Assembly: GCA_035701465.1 (NCBI GenBank)
Contig: DASSMU010000157.1
Coordinates: 1 to 9,926 of the forward strand
Direction: 5' to 3'
DNA: 9,926 bases
Source of the DNA: VRUE01 sp035701465
GTDB taxonomy: Bacteria > Actinomycetota > Thermoleophilia > Solirubrobacterales > 70-9
The position numbers were made by a program, and so were the translations under genes. The notes under the pieces were generated by a model. That model was not told the DNA's origin and did not search any database. It worked only from the letters and a program-made list of their open reading frames with translations. Position 1 is the stretch's first letter. The number at the start of each line of letters is the position of its first letter. This document shows, in pieces, positions 1-6,373 of the stretch.

Positions 1-39
1 CCCTTTCTGAACTTCATTGGCGTGAAGCCAGGAGCCTGA
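1..39 (+). CDS. 3' end of an unidentified plus-strand gene (partial)
   Basis: Frame 1 reads PFLNFIGVKPGA and then a TGA stop at 37-39. The start lies outside the window. Twelve residues are too few to assign a family. The reason to believe the frame is its context: the stop is followed 11 bp later by a perfect GC-rich hairpin that looks like a terminator. The competing frames fit less well: frame 2 stops almost at once and frame 3 runs into the hairpin. The gene would be convergent with the glycine-rich protein gene on the other strand. Confidence 0.45.
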   Translation, partial: PFLNFIGVKPGA

Positions 40-50
40 GTCGCAGCGCA

Positions 51-84
51 GACAGCCCCCGACCCAGCTAGGTCGGGGGCTGTC
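51..84. terminator. Perfect 14-bp hairpin between convergent genes, probable bidirectional terminator
   Basis: The arm at 51-64 (GACAGCCCCCGACC) is the exact reverse complement of the arm at 71-84, with a 6-nt loop CAGCTA. The hairpin starts 11 bp after the stop of the plus-strand gene and lies 60 bp beyond the stop of the minus-strand glycine-rich gene, so it can serve both. There is no long T-tract on either side: TCGCTT follows on the plus strand. Hairpins with weak T-tracts are common in high-GC actinobacteria. Confidence 0.75.
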
Positions 85-104
85 TCGCTTCGAAGGGCTA
101 TCGA

Positions 105-125
105 TCCCCCAAAAGTGTCGGGGGA
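105..125 (-). terminator. Short secondary hairpin downstream of the glycine-rich gene
   Basis: TCCCCC at 105-110 pairs with GGGGGA at 120-125 across a 9-nt loop. It lies 19 bp past the stop of the minus-strand glycine-rich gene and before the larger hairpin at 51-84. Read in the minus direction, the two would form tandem stem-loops. The stem is only 6 bp and no T-tract follows, so its role as a terminator is tentative. Confidence 0.3.
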
Positions 126-143
126 ACTTGGAGTCAGTTCACC

Positions 144-1286
144 TTAGGTCTTCTTCTTGACTTTGAAGCTGAACGTCGCGGGAGTGGGATCGGCGCCTCC
201 GGCGCCAACGGCCTCCACGGAGAACTTGTGCTTGCCGGGCTTCACCTTGTAGACCTTCGGCGACCTGCATGGCGCGAAGGAGCCTTTGTCGAGCTTGCAC
301 TTGAAACTCGCCCCGGCGACGGATGAGGAAAAGGTGAACTTGACTTTGGCCTTTTTCTTCTTCGTCTTGAGTGTCTTCGGAGGATGGAAGCCGAGGACCG
401 TGTTGGGGCTGGGTACTTTCGTCACGGGCCCCGTCGAAGACGCAGGGGTGTAGGAGATTTCGACCTGCGGGGCCGTGACCAACGAAGCCACTGCGAAACT
501 GCCGCCCGCCGGCACCAGCGAGGAGCCACCGCCGCCGCCGCCACTGCCGATGATGCAGGCGCCACCGCCTCCGCCGCCGCCGTAGAGGCCACCACCGCCG
601 CCACCGCCGGGGCCGGTGACGACGAAGCTGTTGCCGCCGGCTCCGCCGGTGCCCAGCTGGCCTTTGCCACCTTCTCCGGAGGCTTCGCAACCGAAAGCAC
701 CCGCGCCACCTTCGGTTGCTGTGCCCGCGCCACCGCCGGGGTATCCGGCTTCGGCCCCGGGGCTTCCCGCGGCTCCACCCGCACCGCCGTTTTCTCCGCC
801 CGTCGCGCCACCGCCGCCACCGCCGGCCGCGACGATCAGACGATGATCTGGCGAGAGGCCGGATGAGGCGGGAGAGGTGCGGACGTCAGAGGCACCACCA
901 CCACCTCCACCGCCGGCCGCTCCGCCGTTGAAGCCACCGGCGCCTCCTTCAGCGCCGGTCTGGCCCCGCCCGCCGACCTCGACGTAGAGCGTCTGCCCGG
1001 GTGTCACGACAACGTCGCCGGTGACCTGCGCCGCGGCTCCGCCGGGGACCGAGACTTCGCTGGCCCCGCCGCTGCCGCCGATGGCAACGACGTGAACGCT
1101 GGTGACCCCCGCCGGCACGACGAAGGTCTGCTCGCCACCGGTGAAGGCGAACGTCGCGGTCGTCGCCTGCGCGGGGGTTGCCGCCCAAGCCAGCGCGCCA
1201 ACCAAGGCGCAAAGCCCCGACAGGACGGCCGCCCGCCGGGCGTAGCGGGAGGGTGAACTCGGATGTGCTTGGAGGAAAGCTGCCAC
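144..1286 (-). CDS. Secreted glycine-rich protein with C-terminal Ig-like domain
   Basis: This 380-residue exported protein has three parts. A signal peptide covers residues 1-41: the arginines of SRYARR, a hydrophobic stretch, then an AQA cleavage site. The N-terminal module at about 42-115 (FAFTGGEQTFVVPAGVTSVH) is typical of bacterial glycine-rich proteins. Glycine-rich low-complexity sequence follows to about 265, with runs of six to seven glycines and two cysteines (C200, C244). A lysine-rich linker (TKKKKAKVK, about 308-316) leads into an Ig-like domain at about 312-378, with a probable disulfide C330-C340 in CKLDKGSFAPC. That domain style is common in Solirubrobacterales-type surface proteins. 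The GTG start at 1286 is the only usual start codon after an in-frame TGA 24 bp upstream; no good ribosome site is visible. The gene lies 54 bp after the sulfatase on the same strand. I infer a structural or adhesive cell-surface role; no enzymatic motif is seen. Confidence 0.85.
   Translation of the reverse strand: MAAFLQAHPSSPSRYARRAAVLSGLCALVGALAWAATPAQATTATFAFTGGEQTFVVPAGVTSVHVVAIGGSGGASEVSVPGGAAAQVTGDVVVTPGQTLYVEVGGRGQTGAEGGAGGFNGGAAGGGGGGGASDVRTSPASSGLSPDHRLIVAAGGGGGGATGGENGGAGGAAGSPGAEAGYPGGGAGTATEGGAGAFGCEASGEGGKGQLGTGGAGGNSFVVTGPGGGGGGGLYGGGGGGGACIIGSGGGGGGSSLVPAGGSFAVASLVTAPQVEISYTPASSTGPVTKVPSPNTVLGFHPPKTLKTKKKKAKVKFTFSSSVAGASFKCKLDKGSFAPCRSPKVYKVKPGKHKFSVEAVGAGGADPTPATFSFKVKKKT
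523..620. repeat. Low-complexity CCG/CCACCG tract encoding polyglycine
   Basis: The plus strand carries imperfect CCGCCG and CCACCG repeats here, the antisense of GGC/GGT glycine codons in the glycine-rich protein. It is broken up by short unique stretches encoding ACIIGS and GLYG. Such tracts are prone to slippage and to assembly or sequencing error, so the exact glycine count should be treated with care. Confidence 0.7.
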
Positions 1287-1340
1287 GAGGCGGTTCGATC
1301 TACGGTCTCAGAAGCGAGGGCCCAAGTCAATCTCGGCTTG

Positions 1341-2936
1341 CTACAGCGGCCGCAAGCGGGTCTTCTCGACCCGGGCAAGCTTGCGTTTGAGGCGCTTGAG
1401 TTCCCGCTCCTGCTCGTGCGTGCGTTCGTAGCCACTGAAGGCGAGGTTTTTCCTCTCCAGCGGGTCGGTCTTGAGGTCGTACATCTCCCACTGCGGCCGT
1501 CGTTTGTGATTGACGTCGTAGTACTTGGCCAGCTTCCAGCGCCCTTCGCGGATGCTGACGATGTGGTTCGGCGGTTTCGGGTACGGGCCGCTGTTCTGGC
1601 CGGACTGGAAGTCGTCGTAGGTGAAGACGATGTAGTCCTGGGTCGAGCGGTTCGAGTTCGGGTGCAGGACCAGCTTCGAGTAGTCGACCCCCTGCCAGTC
1701 GGCGCGGGCGCTCTGCGGCGCCGCCGCCAGGCTCGCCAGGGTCGGCAGGAAGTCGACGTGGGAGACGAGCGCGTCGGTCCGGGCCGGCTTCGGGAAGAGC
1801 TTCGGGTTGGAGTAGACGAGCGGCACCCGCGTCGCCTCCTCGTAGAAGTTGAAGTTCTTCTGGCGCAGGCCGCCGTGGGTCAGCCCCATCTCACCGTGGT
1901 CCGCGGTGCGGACGATCAGGGTGTCGTCGAAGAGTCCCGTCTCTTCGAGCTTGTCGAGGACGTTGACCAGGTAGCTGTCGGAGGATCGCATCAGGTTGCC
2001 GTAGAAGTTGAGGTAGTTGCGCATCTGCGCCGTGTTTTTCGGCTTGCCGGTGAGGTTGAAGATCTTGAGGAATTCTTCCTGGACCGTGGGCTTGGTCGAG
2101 AGGTCTTCTTCGCCCGTCTCCGGCACCTGGATGCTCCCCTGCAACCAGGAGTCGTCATAGCCCGCTTCTTCGAAGGCCTTGTTCGGGTAGAAAAGGACGT
2201 CGTGCGGGTTGACCAGTGAGATCACCAGGAAGAAGGGTTGTTCCTGCGCCGCCCTCGAGCCGAGGTACTGCAGCACCCCTTCGTCCGCGCCTTCTCCGGT
2301 CGAGTCGACGAAGCGACCGTCGTTGTCGACGAAGCCACCGCCGGCCTCCGGCACGCTCTGGTTGGCGCCGGCGTCAGGCGGGTTCCAGCGTGAGAAGCCG
2401 TACTTTTCGAGGTCGGCCGGGACCGCATCTTCTTTTTTCGCCGGCTTCGAGCAGTGCCACTTGCCCTTGTAGACGACGTTGTAGCCGGCCGCCTTCATCA
2501 CCGTGGCGGGGTTTTTCAGTTCGACCGGCAATTCGACCTGCGGGTATTCGGAAGCGGGCATGTCTTCCTCGAGCGTGTACTTGACCCCGTGCTGGGCGGG
2601 GAAGTAGCCGCTCATCAGGGTCGAGCGCGCCGGCGAGCACATGCAGGCGTTGGTGAAAGCGCGTTCGAAGCTGAGGCCGTGGCGGCGCAGCCGCCGCATC
2701 CCCGGCAGGTTCTGGCGCAGCCAGTTCTGCGGGAAGTGCTGGATCGCCCGTTCCTGGTCGGTGAGGAAGAGGACGATGTTCATCCCGGCGACGTCGCGGC
2801 GCTTGCCCTGCGCCGCGGCCAGCGCCCGCTCGACCCCGGCGCCTTGGGAGAGCAGCAGGGCCGAGGCCGCCGTCGCCCCGGTGCCGAGCAGCTGCTTGCG
2901 GGTCAGGCCGTCCCTGCGCTCGTCCGACTGACTCAT
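1341..2936 (-). CDS. Exported Cys-type sulfatase (alkaline phosphatase superfamily)
   Basis: This 531-residue protein is a predicted sulfate ester hydrolase. The sulfatase signature is CSPARSTLMSG at 100-110; C100 is the residue expected to be converted to formylglycine. Other family motifs are metal-ligand D60 in LFLTDQE, GKWH at 158-161, NPHD at 243-246, DHGEM at 346-350, and K360 ahead of YEEATRVPLV. The N-terminus looks like an export signal with a variant Tat motif (TRKQLLG, residues 12-18, Arg-Lys instead of Arg-Arg) followed by a hydrophobic stretch ending near ALAAA. The frame stays open upstream to 3626, but that part only shadows the propeller gene. I chose ATG 2936 because of the GGAGG 5 nt upstream and the signal peptide. 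The ATGA overlap with the propeller stop implies coupling. The substrate is unknown; choline-sulfatase-like or arylsulfatase-like activity is possible. A formylglycine-generating enzyme would be needed and is not in the window. Confidence 0.92.
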   Translation of the reverse strand: MSQSDERRDGLTRKQLLGTGATAASALLLSQGAGVERALAAAQGKRRDVAGMNIVLFLTDQERAIQHFPQNWLRQNLPGMRRLRRHGLSFERAFTNACMCSPARSTLMSGYFPAQHGVKYTLEEDMPASEYPQVELPVELKNPATVMKAAGYNVVYKGKWHCSKPAKKEDAVPADLEKYGFSRWNPPDAGANQSVPEAGGGFVDNDGRFVDSTGEGADEGVLQYLGSRAAQEQPFFLVISLVNPHDVLFYPNKAFEEAGYDDSWLQGSIQVPETGEEDLSTKPTVQEEFLKIFNLTGKPKNTAQMRNYLNFYGNLMRSSDSYLVNVLDKLEETGLFDDTLIVRTADHGEMGLTHGGLRQKNFNFYEEATRVPLVYSNPKLFPKPARTDALVSHVDFLPTLASLAAAPQSARADWQGVDYSKLVLHPNSNRSTQDYIVFTYDDFQSGQNSGPYPKPPNHIVSIREGRWKLAKYYDVNHKRRPQWEMYDLKTDPLERKNLAFSGYERTHEQERELKRLKRKLARVEKTRLRPL

Positions 2937-4357
2937 TTGTTCCTCCGGAAGATGTCGACGGCGTTGCTGCCGAACGAAGTCGAGTAGAGATATCGCCCGT
3001 CGGGGCTGAGCGCGATCGAGCTGACCCCGCGCAGCGCCCGGGCACGGGTGCAGCCGGGGACCGAGCGGGGAGCGAGGCAGCCCGGGCGCCCCGGCTTCTG
3101 CGCCACCGCGCCCGATTTCCGGCCGCGGTCGAGTACGTCGATCGCGCCCGTCTTGAAGGCCGCGACGTAGACATTCGAGCCGTCCGGAGAGACGGCGAGC
3201 CCCTCGGGGGCGATCAGCGCCCGGCCGAAGGAGCAACCGACGGCGCGCAGGTAGACCAGGCAGCCGGCGGTGCCTTCCTTCTGCGCGAGAGCGCCGGTCG
3301 AGGTCGAACGGGTGAAAGAGGTGACGCTGTTGCTGAACAGCGAGGTCACGTACACGTCTTTGCTGCCGGGGCTGACCGCCACCGCGTTGGCGCCGCTCAG
3401 CTGCACCCCGGTGGTGCAGCCGGAGAGCGGGCTGTCGACGATGCAGCCGCTGCCGCCGGCCGGCTGGCTGAGGGTGCCGGTCGAGGTGTTGCGCGCCAGC
3501 ACGGCGACGGCGTTGGAGAGAGCCGAGGCGACGTAGACGCTGGAGCCGTCGCCGCTGATTGCCATCCCCTCGGGCGCACCGAGGGCGACGCCGGGAGCGC
3601 AACCGCTGATCGCTTCGGCGATGCAACCGGTGCTGTCACCCGGCTGGGTGAGGGCGCCGCTGGACGGGTCGCGGTCGAAGACGGCGACCGCGTTGCCGAA
3701 GAAGGAGCCGACGTAGACGTTTCGCCCGTCGGGGCTGACGACGACGACGTCGGGGCCGACCAGGCCGCGCCCGGCGGCGCAGACCGGGATCGGTAGGCCG
3801 GAGATACAGCCGGCGGCGGCGGCGAGCTGGGTCAGCGCCCCGGTCTGGCGGTTGCGGTGGAAGACGCTAATCGAGTTGCTTGCCCGCGAGGTCGCGTAGA
3901 CGTTGCGCCCGTCGGCGCTGACCGCGACCGAGTTGGGGCCGTCGAGCCCGACCGCGGTCGCGCAGCCGCCGGCGCCTTTGACCGCGATGCAGCCGGCAGT
4001 GCCCTTCGGTTGGGTCAGCGCGCCCGCGCGCGAGTCGCGCCTGAAGATCGCGATCGCGTCGCTGCCCGAGGAGGCCACGTACACGTTGCTGCCGTTGGGG
4101 CTGAGTGCGATCGCCCGCGAGCCCATGAAAGGGCCCGGACCCTCGAGGGCTCGGGCAGTCCCGCACCCGCTCGAAGGCTTGGACCGATCGACCAGGCAGC
4201 CGCGCGATCCCTTCAGCTGCGCCAGCGTTCCGGGTGCCCCGGCCTGTCTGGGGGACGGGGCCGCGAGGGAGCTTGCCGACAGCGCCAGTGCCGCGGCAAC
4301 CCACAGCGCCAGAGGCGCCCAGCTGGGAGGGGAAATATGTCGGAACGCGATCCGCAT
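2933..4357 (-). CDS. Secreted seven-bladed beta-propeller protein with paired cysteines
   Basis: This 474-residue protein begins with a signal peptide (residues 1 to about 33, with core LALWVAAALALSASSLAA). Seven consecutive repeats of about 60 residues then run to the last residue, starting near G43, G112, G173, G234, G294, G355 and G416. Each follows the pattern GALTQ, a Cys pair, AVSPDGRNVYV, then an SNAVAVF-like strand, as in YVTN/lactonase-type propellers. The protein has exactly 14 cysteines, two per blade (54/65, 123/132, 184/193, 245/253, 305/314, 366/375, 427/436), suggesting one disulfide per blade. ATG 4357 is preferred: GGAG lies 10 nt upstream and the signal peptide follows directly. 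A GTG at 4399 would add 14 residues. The stop overlaps the sulfatase ATG by 4 bp. No catalytic residues are recognised. A role as a binding scaffold for the co-expressed sulfatase or for surface polymers is inference. Confidence 0.9.
   Translation of the reverse strand: MRIAFRHISPPSWAPLALWVAAALALSASSLAAPSPRQAGAPGTLAQLKGSRGCLVDRSKPSSGCGTARALEGPGPFMGSRAIALSPNGSNVYVASSGSDAIAIFRRDSRAGALTQPKGTAGCIAVKGAGGCATAVGLDGPNSVAVSADGRNVYATSRASNSISVFHRNRQTGALTQLAAAAGCISGLPIPVCAAGRGLVGPDVVVVSPDGRNVYVGSFFGNAVAVFDRDPSSGALTQPGDSTGCIAEAISGCAPGVALGAPEGMAISGDGSSVYVASALSNAVAVLARNTSTGTLSQPAGGSGCIVDSPLSGCTTGVQLSGANAVAVSPGSKDVYVTSLFSNSVTSFTRSTSTGALAQKEGTAGCLVYLRAVGCSFGRALIAPEGLAVSPDGSNVYVAAFKTGAIDVLDRGRKSGAVAQKPGRPGCLAPRSVPGCTRARALRGVSSIALSPDGRYLYSTSFGSNAVDIFRRNK
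2941..2946 (-). promoter_or_regulatory. Ribosome binding site that fixes the sulfatase start
   Basis: On the minus strand GGAGGA occupies 2946-2941, with the GGAGG core 5 nt before the ATG at 2936. It lies inside the last codons of the propeller gene (FRRNK then stop). It supports the 531-residue sulfatase over the longer open frame and suggests reinitiation at the ATGA overlap. Confidence 0.8.
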
Positions 4358-4463
4358 GCTCTGAGAGCTCCGGCAGGCGCCACTCGCCCGCCGAGTCACT
4401 CAAAGCAGGAACCTATTTGCCCTTCCGGACGATGACGAAGCGGGTGGTGGGAACATTCCGAGG
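4358..4463. promoter_or_regulatory. Divergent intergenic region, promoters expected but not resolved
   Basis: These 106 bp separate the minus-strand propeller operon from the plus-strand acetyltransferase, so promoters for both should lie here. The centre is slightly AT-richer (about 4399-4420). On the minus strand TAGGTT at 4415-4410 fits a loose TAnnnT -10 element, but the matching -35 (TTCGTC, 18 nt upstream) is poor. No convincing operator palindrome or riboswitch was seen. Confidence 0.3.
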
Positions 4464-5069
4464 ATGCAAGCCCACGACACCGATCCCCGGATTGCGACGG
4501 CGGCGGACGCCGGATCGATCGTCGCGACGTTGACCGGAGCCTTCGACGCGGACCCGCTCTGGGGCTGGGCGTTCCCGGACCCGGCCAAGCGAGCGGAGCA
4601 ATTCGCGACGTGGTTCGGCCTCTACGTCGAGAGCGCTCTTCCCAACGGGTGGGTCTGGATCAGCGGCGAAGGCGAGGCGACGTCGGTCTGGACACCACCG
4701 GGCAAGACCGAGCTCAGCGAGAAAGCCGCAGCGAAGGTCGAGCCATTTCTGACCGCCGAGCTTGGCGCGCACGCCGAGGCGGTGCTGCAGGTGTTCGAGC
4801 GGTTCGAAGCCGCCGCCCCCAGCGACCAGGACTTCTACTACCTGAGCTTCCTCGGCACCCACCCCGAGCACCGTGGGCGCGGGGTCGGGATGGAGCTGCT
4901 GGAGAGCAACCTGGCCCGCGTCGACGCGGAGGGCATGCCCGCCTACCTGGAGTCGAGCAACCCGGCAAACGACGCTCGCTACGAACGGCTCGGGTTCAAG
5001 CCGCGGGGAGGCTTCGAGACCCCGGACGGAAAGCACGCGGTCACGACCATGTGGCACGAGGCCCGCTGA
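4464..5069 (+). CDS. GNAT-family N-acetyltransferase
   Basis: This 201-residue cytoplasmic protein has the GNAT acetyl-CoA fold. Motif A is at about 127-147 (LSFLGTHPEHRGRGVGMELL), with the pyrophosphate-binding R-x-x-G-x-G at 137-142. Motif B is around SSNPANDARYERLGF (164-178), where Y173 is in the usual general-acid position. The N-terminal half (FDADPLWGWAFPDPAKRAEQF) resembles GNATs annotated only as 'GNAT family'. The substrate cannot be told: an amine on a small molecule, antibiotic or protein is possible. ATG 4464 is the only usual start in frame. GAGG directly abuts it, too close for a normal ribosome site, so a leaderless or weakly initiated message is likely. It is convergent with cheR, with 5 bp between the stops. 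No functional link to the chemosensory operon is implied. Confidence 0.88.
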   Translation: MQAHDTDPRIATAADAGSIVATLTGAFDADPLWGWAFPDPAKRAEQFATWFGLYVESALPNGWVWISGEGEATSVWTPPGKTELSEKAAAKVEPFLTAELGAHAEAVLQVFERFEAAAPSDQDFYYLSFLGTHPEHRGRGVGMELLESNLARVDAEGMPAYLESSNPANDARYERLGFKPRGGFETPDGKHAVTTMWHEAR

Positions 5070-5074
5070 GCCGA

Positions 5075-6373
5075 TCAGTCCCGCCCGGCCAGCCGGGCAC
5101 GGCAGGCCGCCGCGATCTCCCCCATGCCAACCCCGCCGAGCAGATCCTGGTGGCGATCGTCGCCCCGGTCGATCGCACGAGAAGCCTGAGCGTAAGCCCG
5201 CCGGGCGGCCTCCGCGTCTCCCCGCACGTCCTGGGCGCGGCCCAGCTGGAACGCGGCCAGGGCGAAGGTCGGGTCTATATATAGGGCCCGCCGAAAGGAG
5301 ACGACCGACGAGCCCGGGTCGCCGCAGGCAAGCTCGGTCAGCCCGCGCACGAAGTAGGCCTCGGCGTTGAGTGGATCGCCGGCCAGGATTCGCTCGGTCG
5401 TCTCGACCGCCACCGAGTACTCGCCGCCGTTCGCCGCCTCCAGCGCGTCCTTCACGCTCCTGCCCTCCGCGGACGCAGCGGCCACCGTCGCATCCGCGCG
5501 AGCGGCCCTGCCCAGCGGCTTGCGAAGCCGCGCCCGCTGCCTGCCCCGGACACGCCGCGAAGCTCTCGGCGCAGCGCCGGCGACGACCTCGGAGGAACCG
5601 GCGACGATGTCTTCGAGCCGCCGCGCCGAGGTCGTCAGGCGGTCGGAGGCCCCGAGGATCAGCTGACCCCCGGGGCGGAGCGCGGACTCCAGAGACGCCA
5701 CCACGGACTCCACCGTCTTCGCGGAGAAATAGATCAACACGTTGCGACAGAGGATTAGATCGAATGGGGCCCCGTCGACGAGCTTCGCCTCGTCGGCCAC
5801 GAGGTTGTGCCGGCAGAACCGGACCGCCGAGCGAAGCTGCTCTCCGACGCTGCTCCGGCGCCCTACCTGGGTGAAGAATCGCTCCCGCCGTGCAGTGCTG
5901 ACGTCACGCATCGAACGCTCCGAGTAGACCGCCTCGGTCGCTCGATGAAGGGCCCGGGCGGAGATATCGGTAGCGAGGACCGAGACCGGCGCCCGCTTGT
6001 GCCCGAAGGCCTCGGCTGCCAGCATTGCGACCGAATACGCCTCCTCGCCGGAGGCACAGGCCGAAACCCACACCGCCACCTCGTTGGCGCCGCGAGCATG
6101 GGCCGCGGCCAGGAGTCGATGCCAATCGATCGCCTCCAGCTCGCGCGGGTCGCGCATGAAGAAGGTCTCCTGAACCGCCACCTCGTCGATCAGGCGGTCC
6201 AGCAAGGCTGGGCCTCGGGTGGGGTCGTTCAGGGAGGCGAGAAACCCGGCCGCGTCCATCCCGGGCGACACACGGCCGAGCGCGGCCCCCAGGGCGCCCA
6301 GCTGAGACTCCTTCGTATGGATGCCGCTCTCGCGCTCGACCAGCTCCGCGACCAGGTCGAGCCGATCGTTCAC
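5075..6373 (-). CDS. cheR: Chemoreceptor methyltransferase CheR with C-terminal TPR domain
   Basis: This 432-residue protein, against about 275-290 for plain CheR, transfers methyl groups from S-adenosylmethionine to receptor glutamates. Residues 1-70 form the helical N-domain, ending in QETFFMRD (69-75), close to the family TxFFR motif. The SAM-binding methyltransferase core holds WVSACASGEEAYS (102-114), ATDIS (134-138) and LILCRNVLIYF (206-216). A very basic linker at about 270-293 (SRRVRGRQRARLRK) leads to TPR-like helices at about 307-400, including FRRALYIDPTFALAAFQLG. CheR-TPR proteins are known from WspC and Frz-type pathways, where the tail mediates protein contacts. The GTG start at 6373 has GGGAGG 4 nt upstream and overlaps the cheB stop by 4 bp (GTGA). 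It is the last gene of the operon. The rare-codon run CTA TAT ATA at 5284-5274 is odd. Confidence 0.94.
   Translation of the reverse strand: MNDRLDLVAELVERESGIHTKESQLGALGAALGRVSPGMDAAGFLASLNDPTRGPALLDRLIDEVAVQETFFMRDPRELEAIDWHRLLAAAHARGANEVAVWVSACASGEEAYSVAMLAAEAFGHKRAPVSVLATDISARALHRATEAVYSERSMRDVSTARRERFFTQVGRRSSVGEQLRSAVRFCRHNLVADEAKLVDGAPFDLILCRNVLIYFSAKTVESVVASLESALRPGGQLILGASDRLTTSARRLEDIVAGSSEVVAGAAPRASRRVRGRQRARLRKPLGRAARADATVAAASAEGRSVKDALEAANGGEYSVAVETTERILAGDPLNAEAYFVRGLTELACGDPGSSVVSFRRALYIDPTFALAAFQLGRAQDVRGDAEAARRAYAQASRAIDRGDDRHQDLLGGVGMGEIAAACRARLAGRD
5083..5098. terminator. Short GC hairpin just past the acetyltransferase stop
   Basis: GCCCGG at 5083-5088 pairs with CCGGGC at 5093-5098 around a 4-nt loop. 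It starts 14 bp after the acetyltransferase stop and lies within the final codons of cheR. It is the only stem-loop I found near this convergent junction. It has no T-tract, so terminator function is a guess. Confidence 0.25.
5275..5284. other. CTATATATAG palindrome inside cheR
   Basis: This 10-bp perfect palindrome of alternating AT sits in surrounding sequence of roughly 65-70% GC. On the cheR strand it is read as CTA TAT ATA G, encoding Leu-Tyr-Ile of a TPR helix (residues 364-366). All three codons should be rare in this genome. It may be chance. Confidence 0.6.

Noticed and set aside
384..931. Several plus-strand open frames rich in Ala, Pro, Arg and His
   Set aside because: They are antisense readings of the polyglycine CCG/CCA tract and have no independent support.
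1287..1340. Promoter for the glycine-rich gene (minus-strand TTGACT at 1330-1325)
   Set aside because: The -35-like hexamer is good, but no acceptable -10 lies 16-19 nt downstream; the best AT-rich stretch (GTAGAT) is at about 21 nt.
1263..2219. A 318-codon plus-strand open frame opposite the sulfatase
   Set aside because: It is a Val/Arg/Leu-rich antisense shadow without domains or a ribosome site; the sulfatase on the other strand has all its family motifs.
2937..3626. N-terminal extension of the sulfatase frame by 230 codons
   Set aside because: The extension is arginine-rich and low in complexity, and it lies entirely over the well-conserved propeller gene. A ribosome site and signal peptide mark the true start at 2936.
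4358..4399. GTG start of the propeller gene at 4399
   Set aside because: It would put 14 polar residues ahead of the signal peptide and has no ribosome site. The ATG at 4357 is better placed, though not proven.
4410..4430. Plus-strand promoter for the acetyltransferase
   Set aside because: TTGCCC at 4417 has no matching -10 element, and no pair with normal spacing was found in the 106-bp gap.
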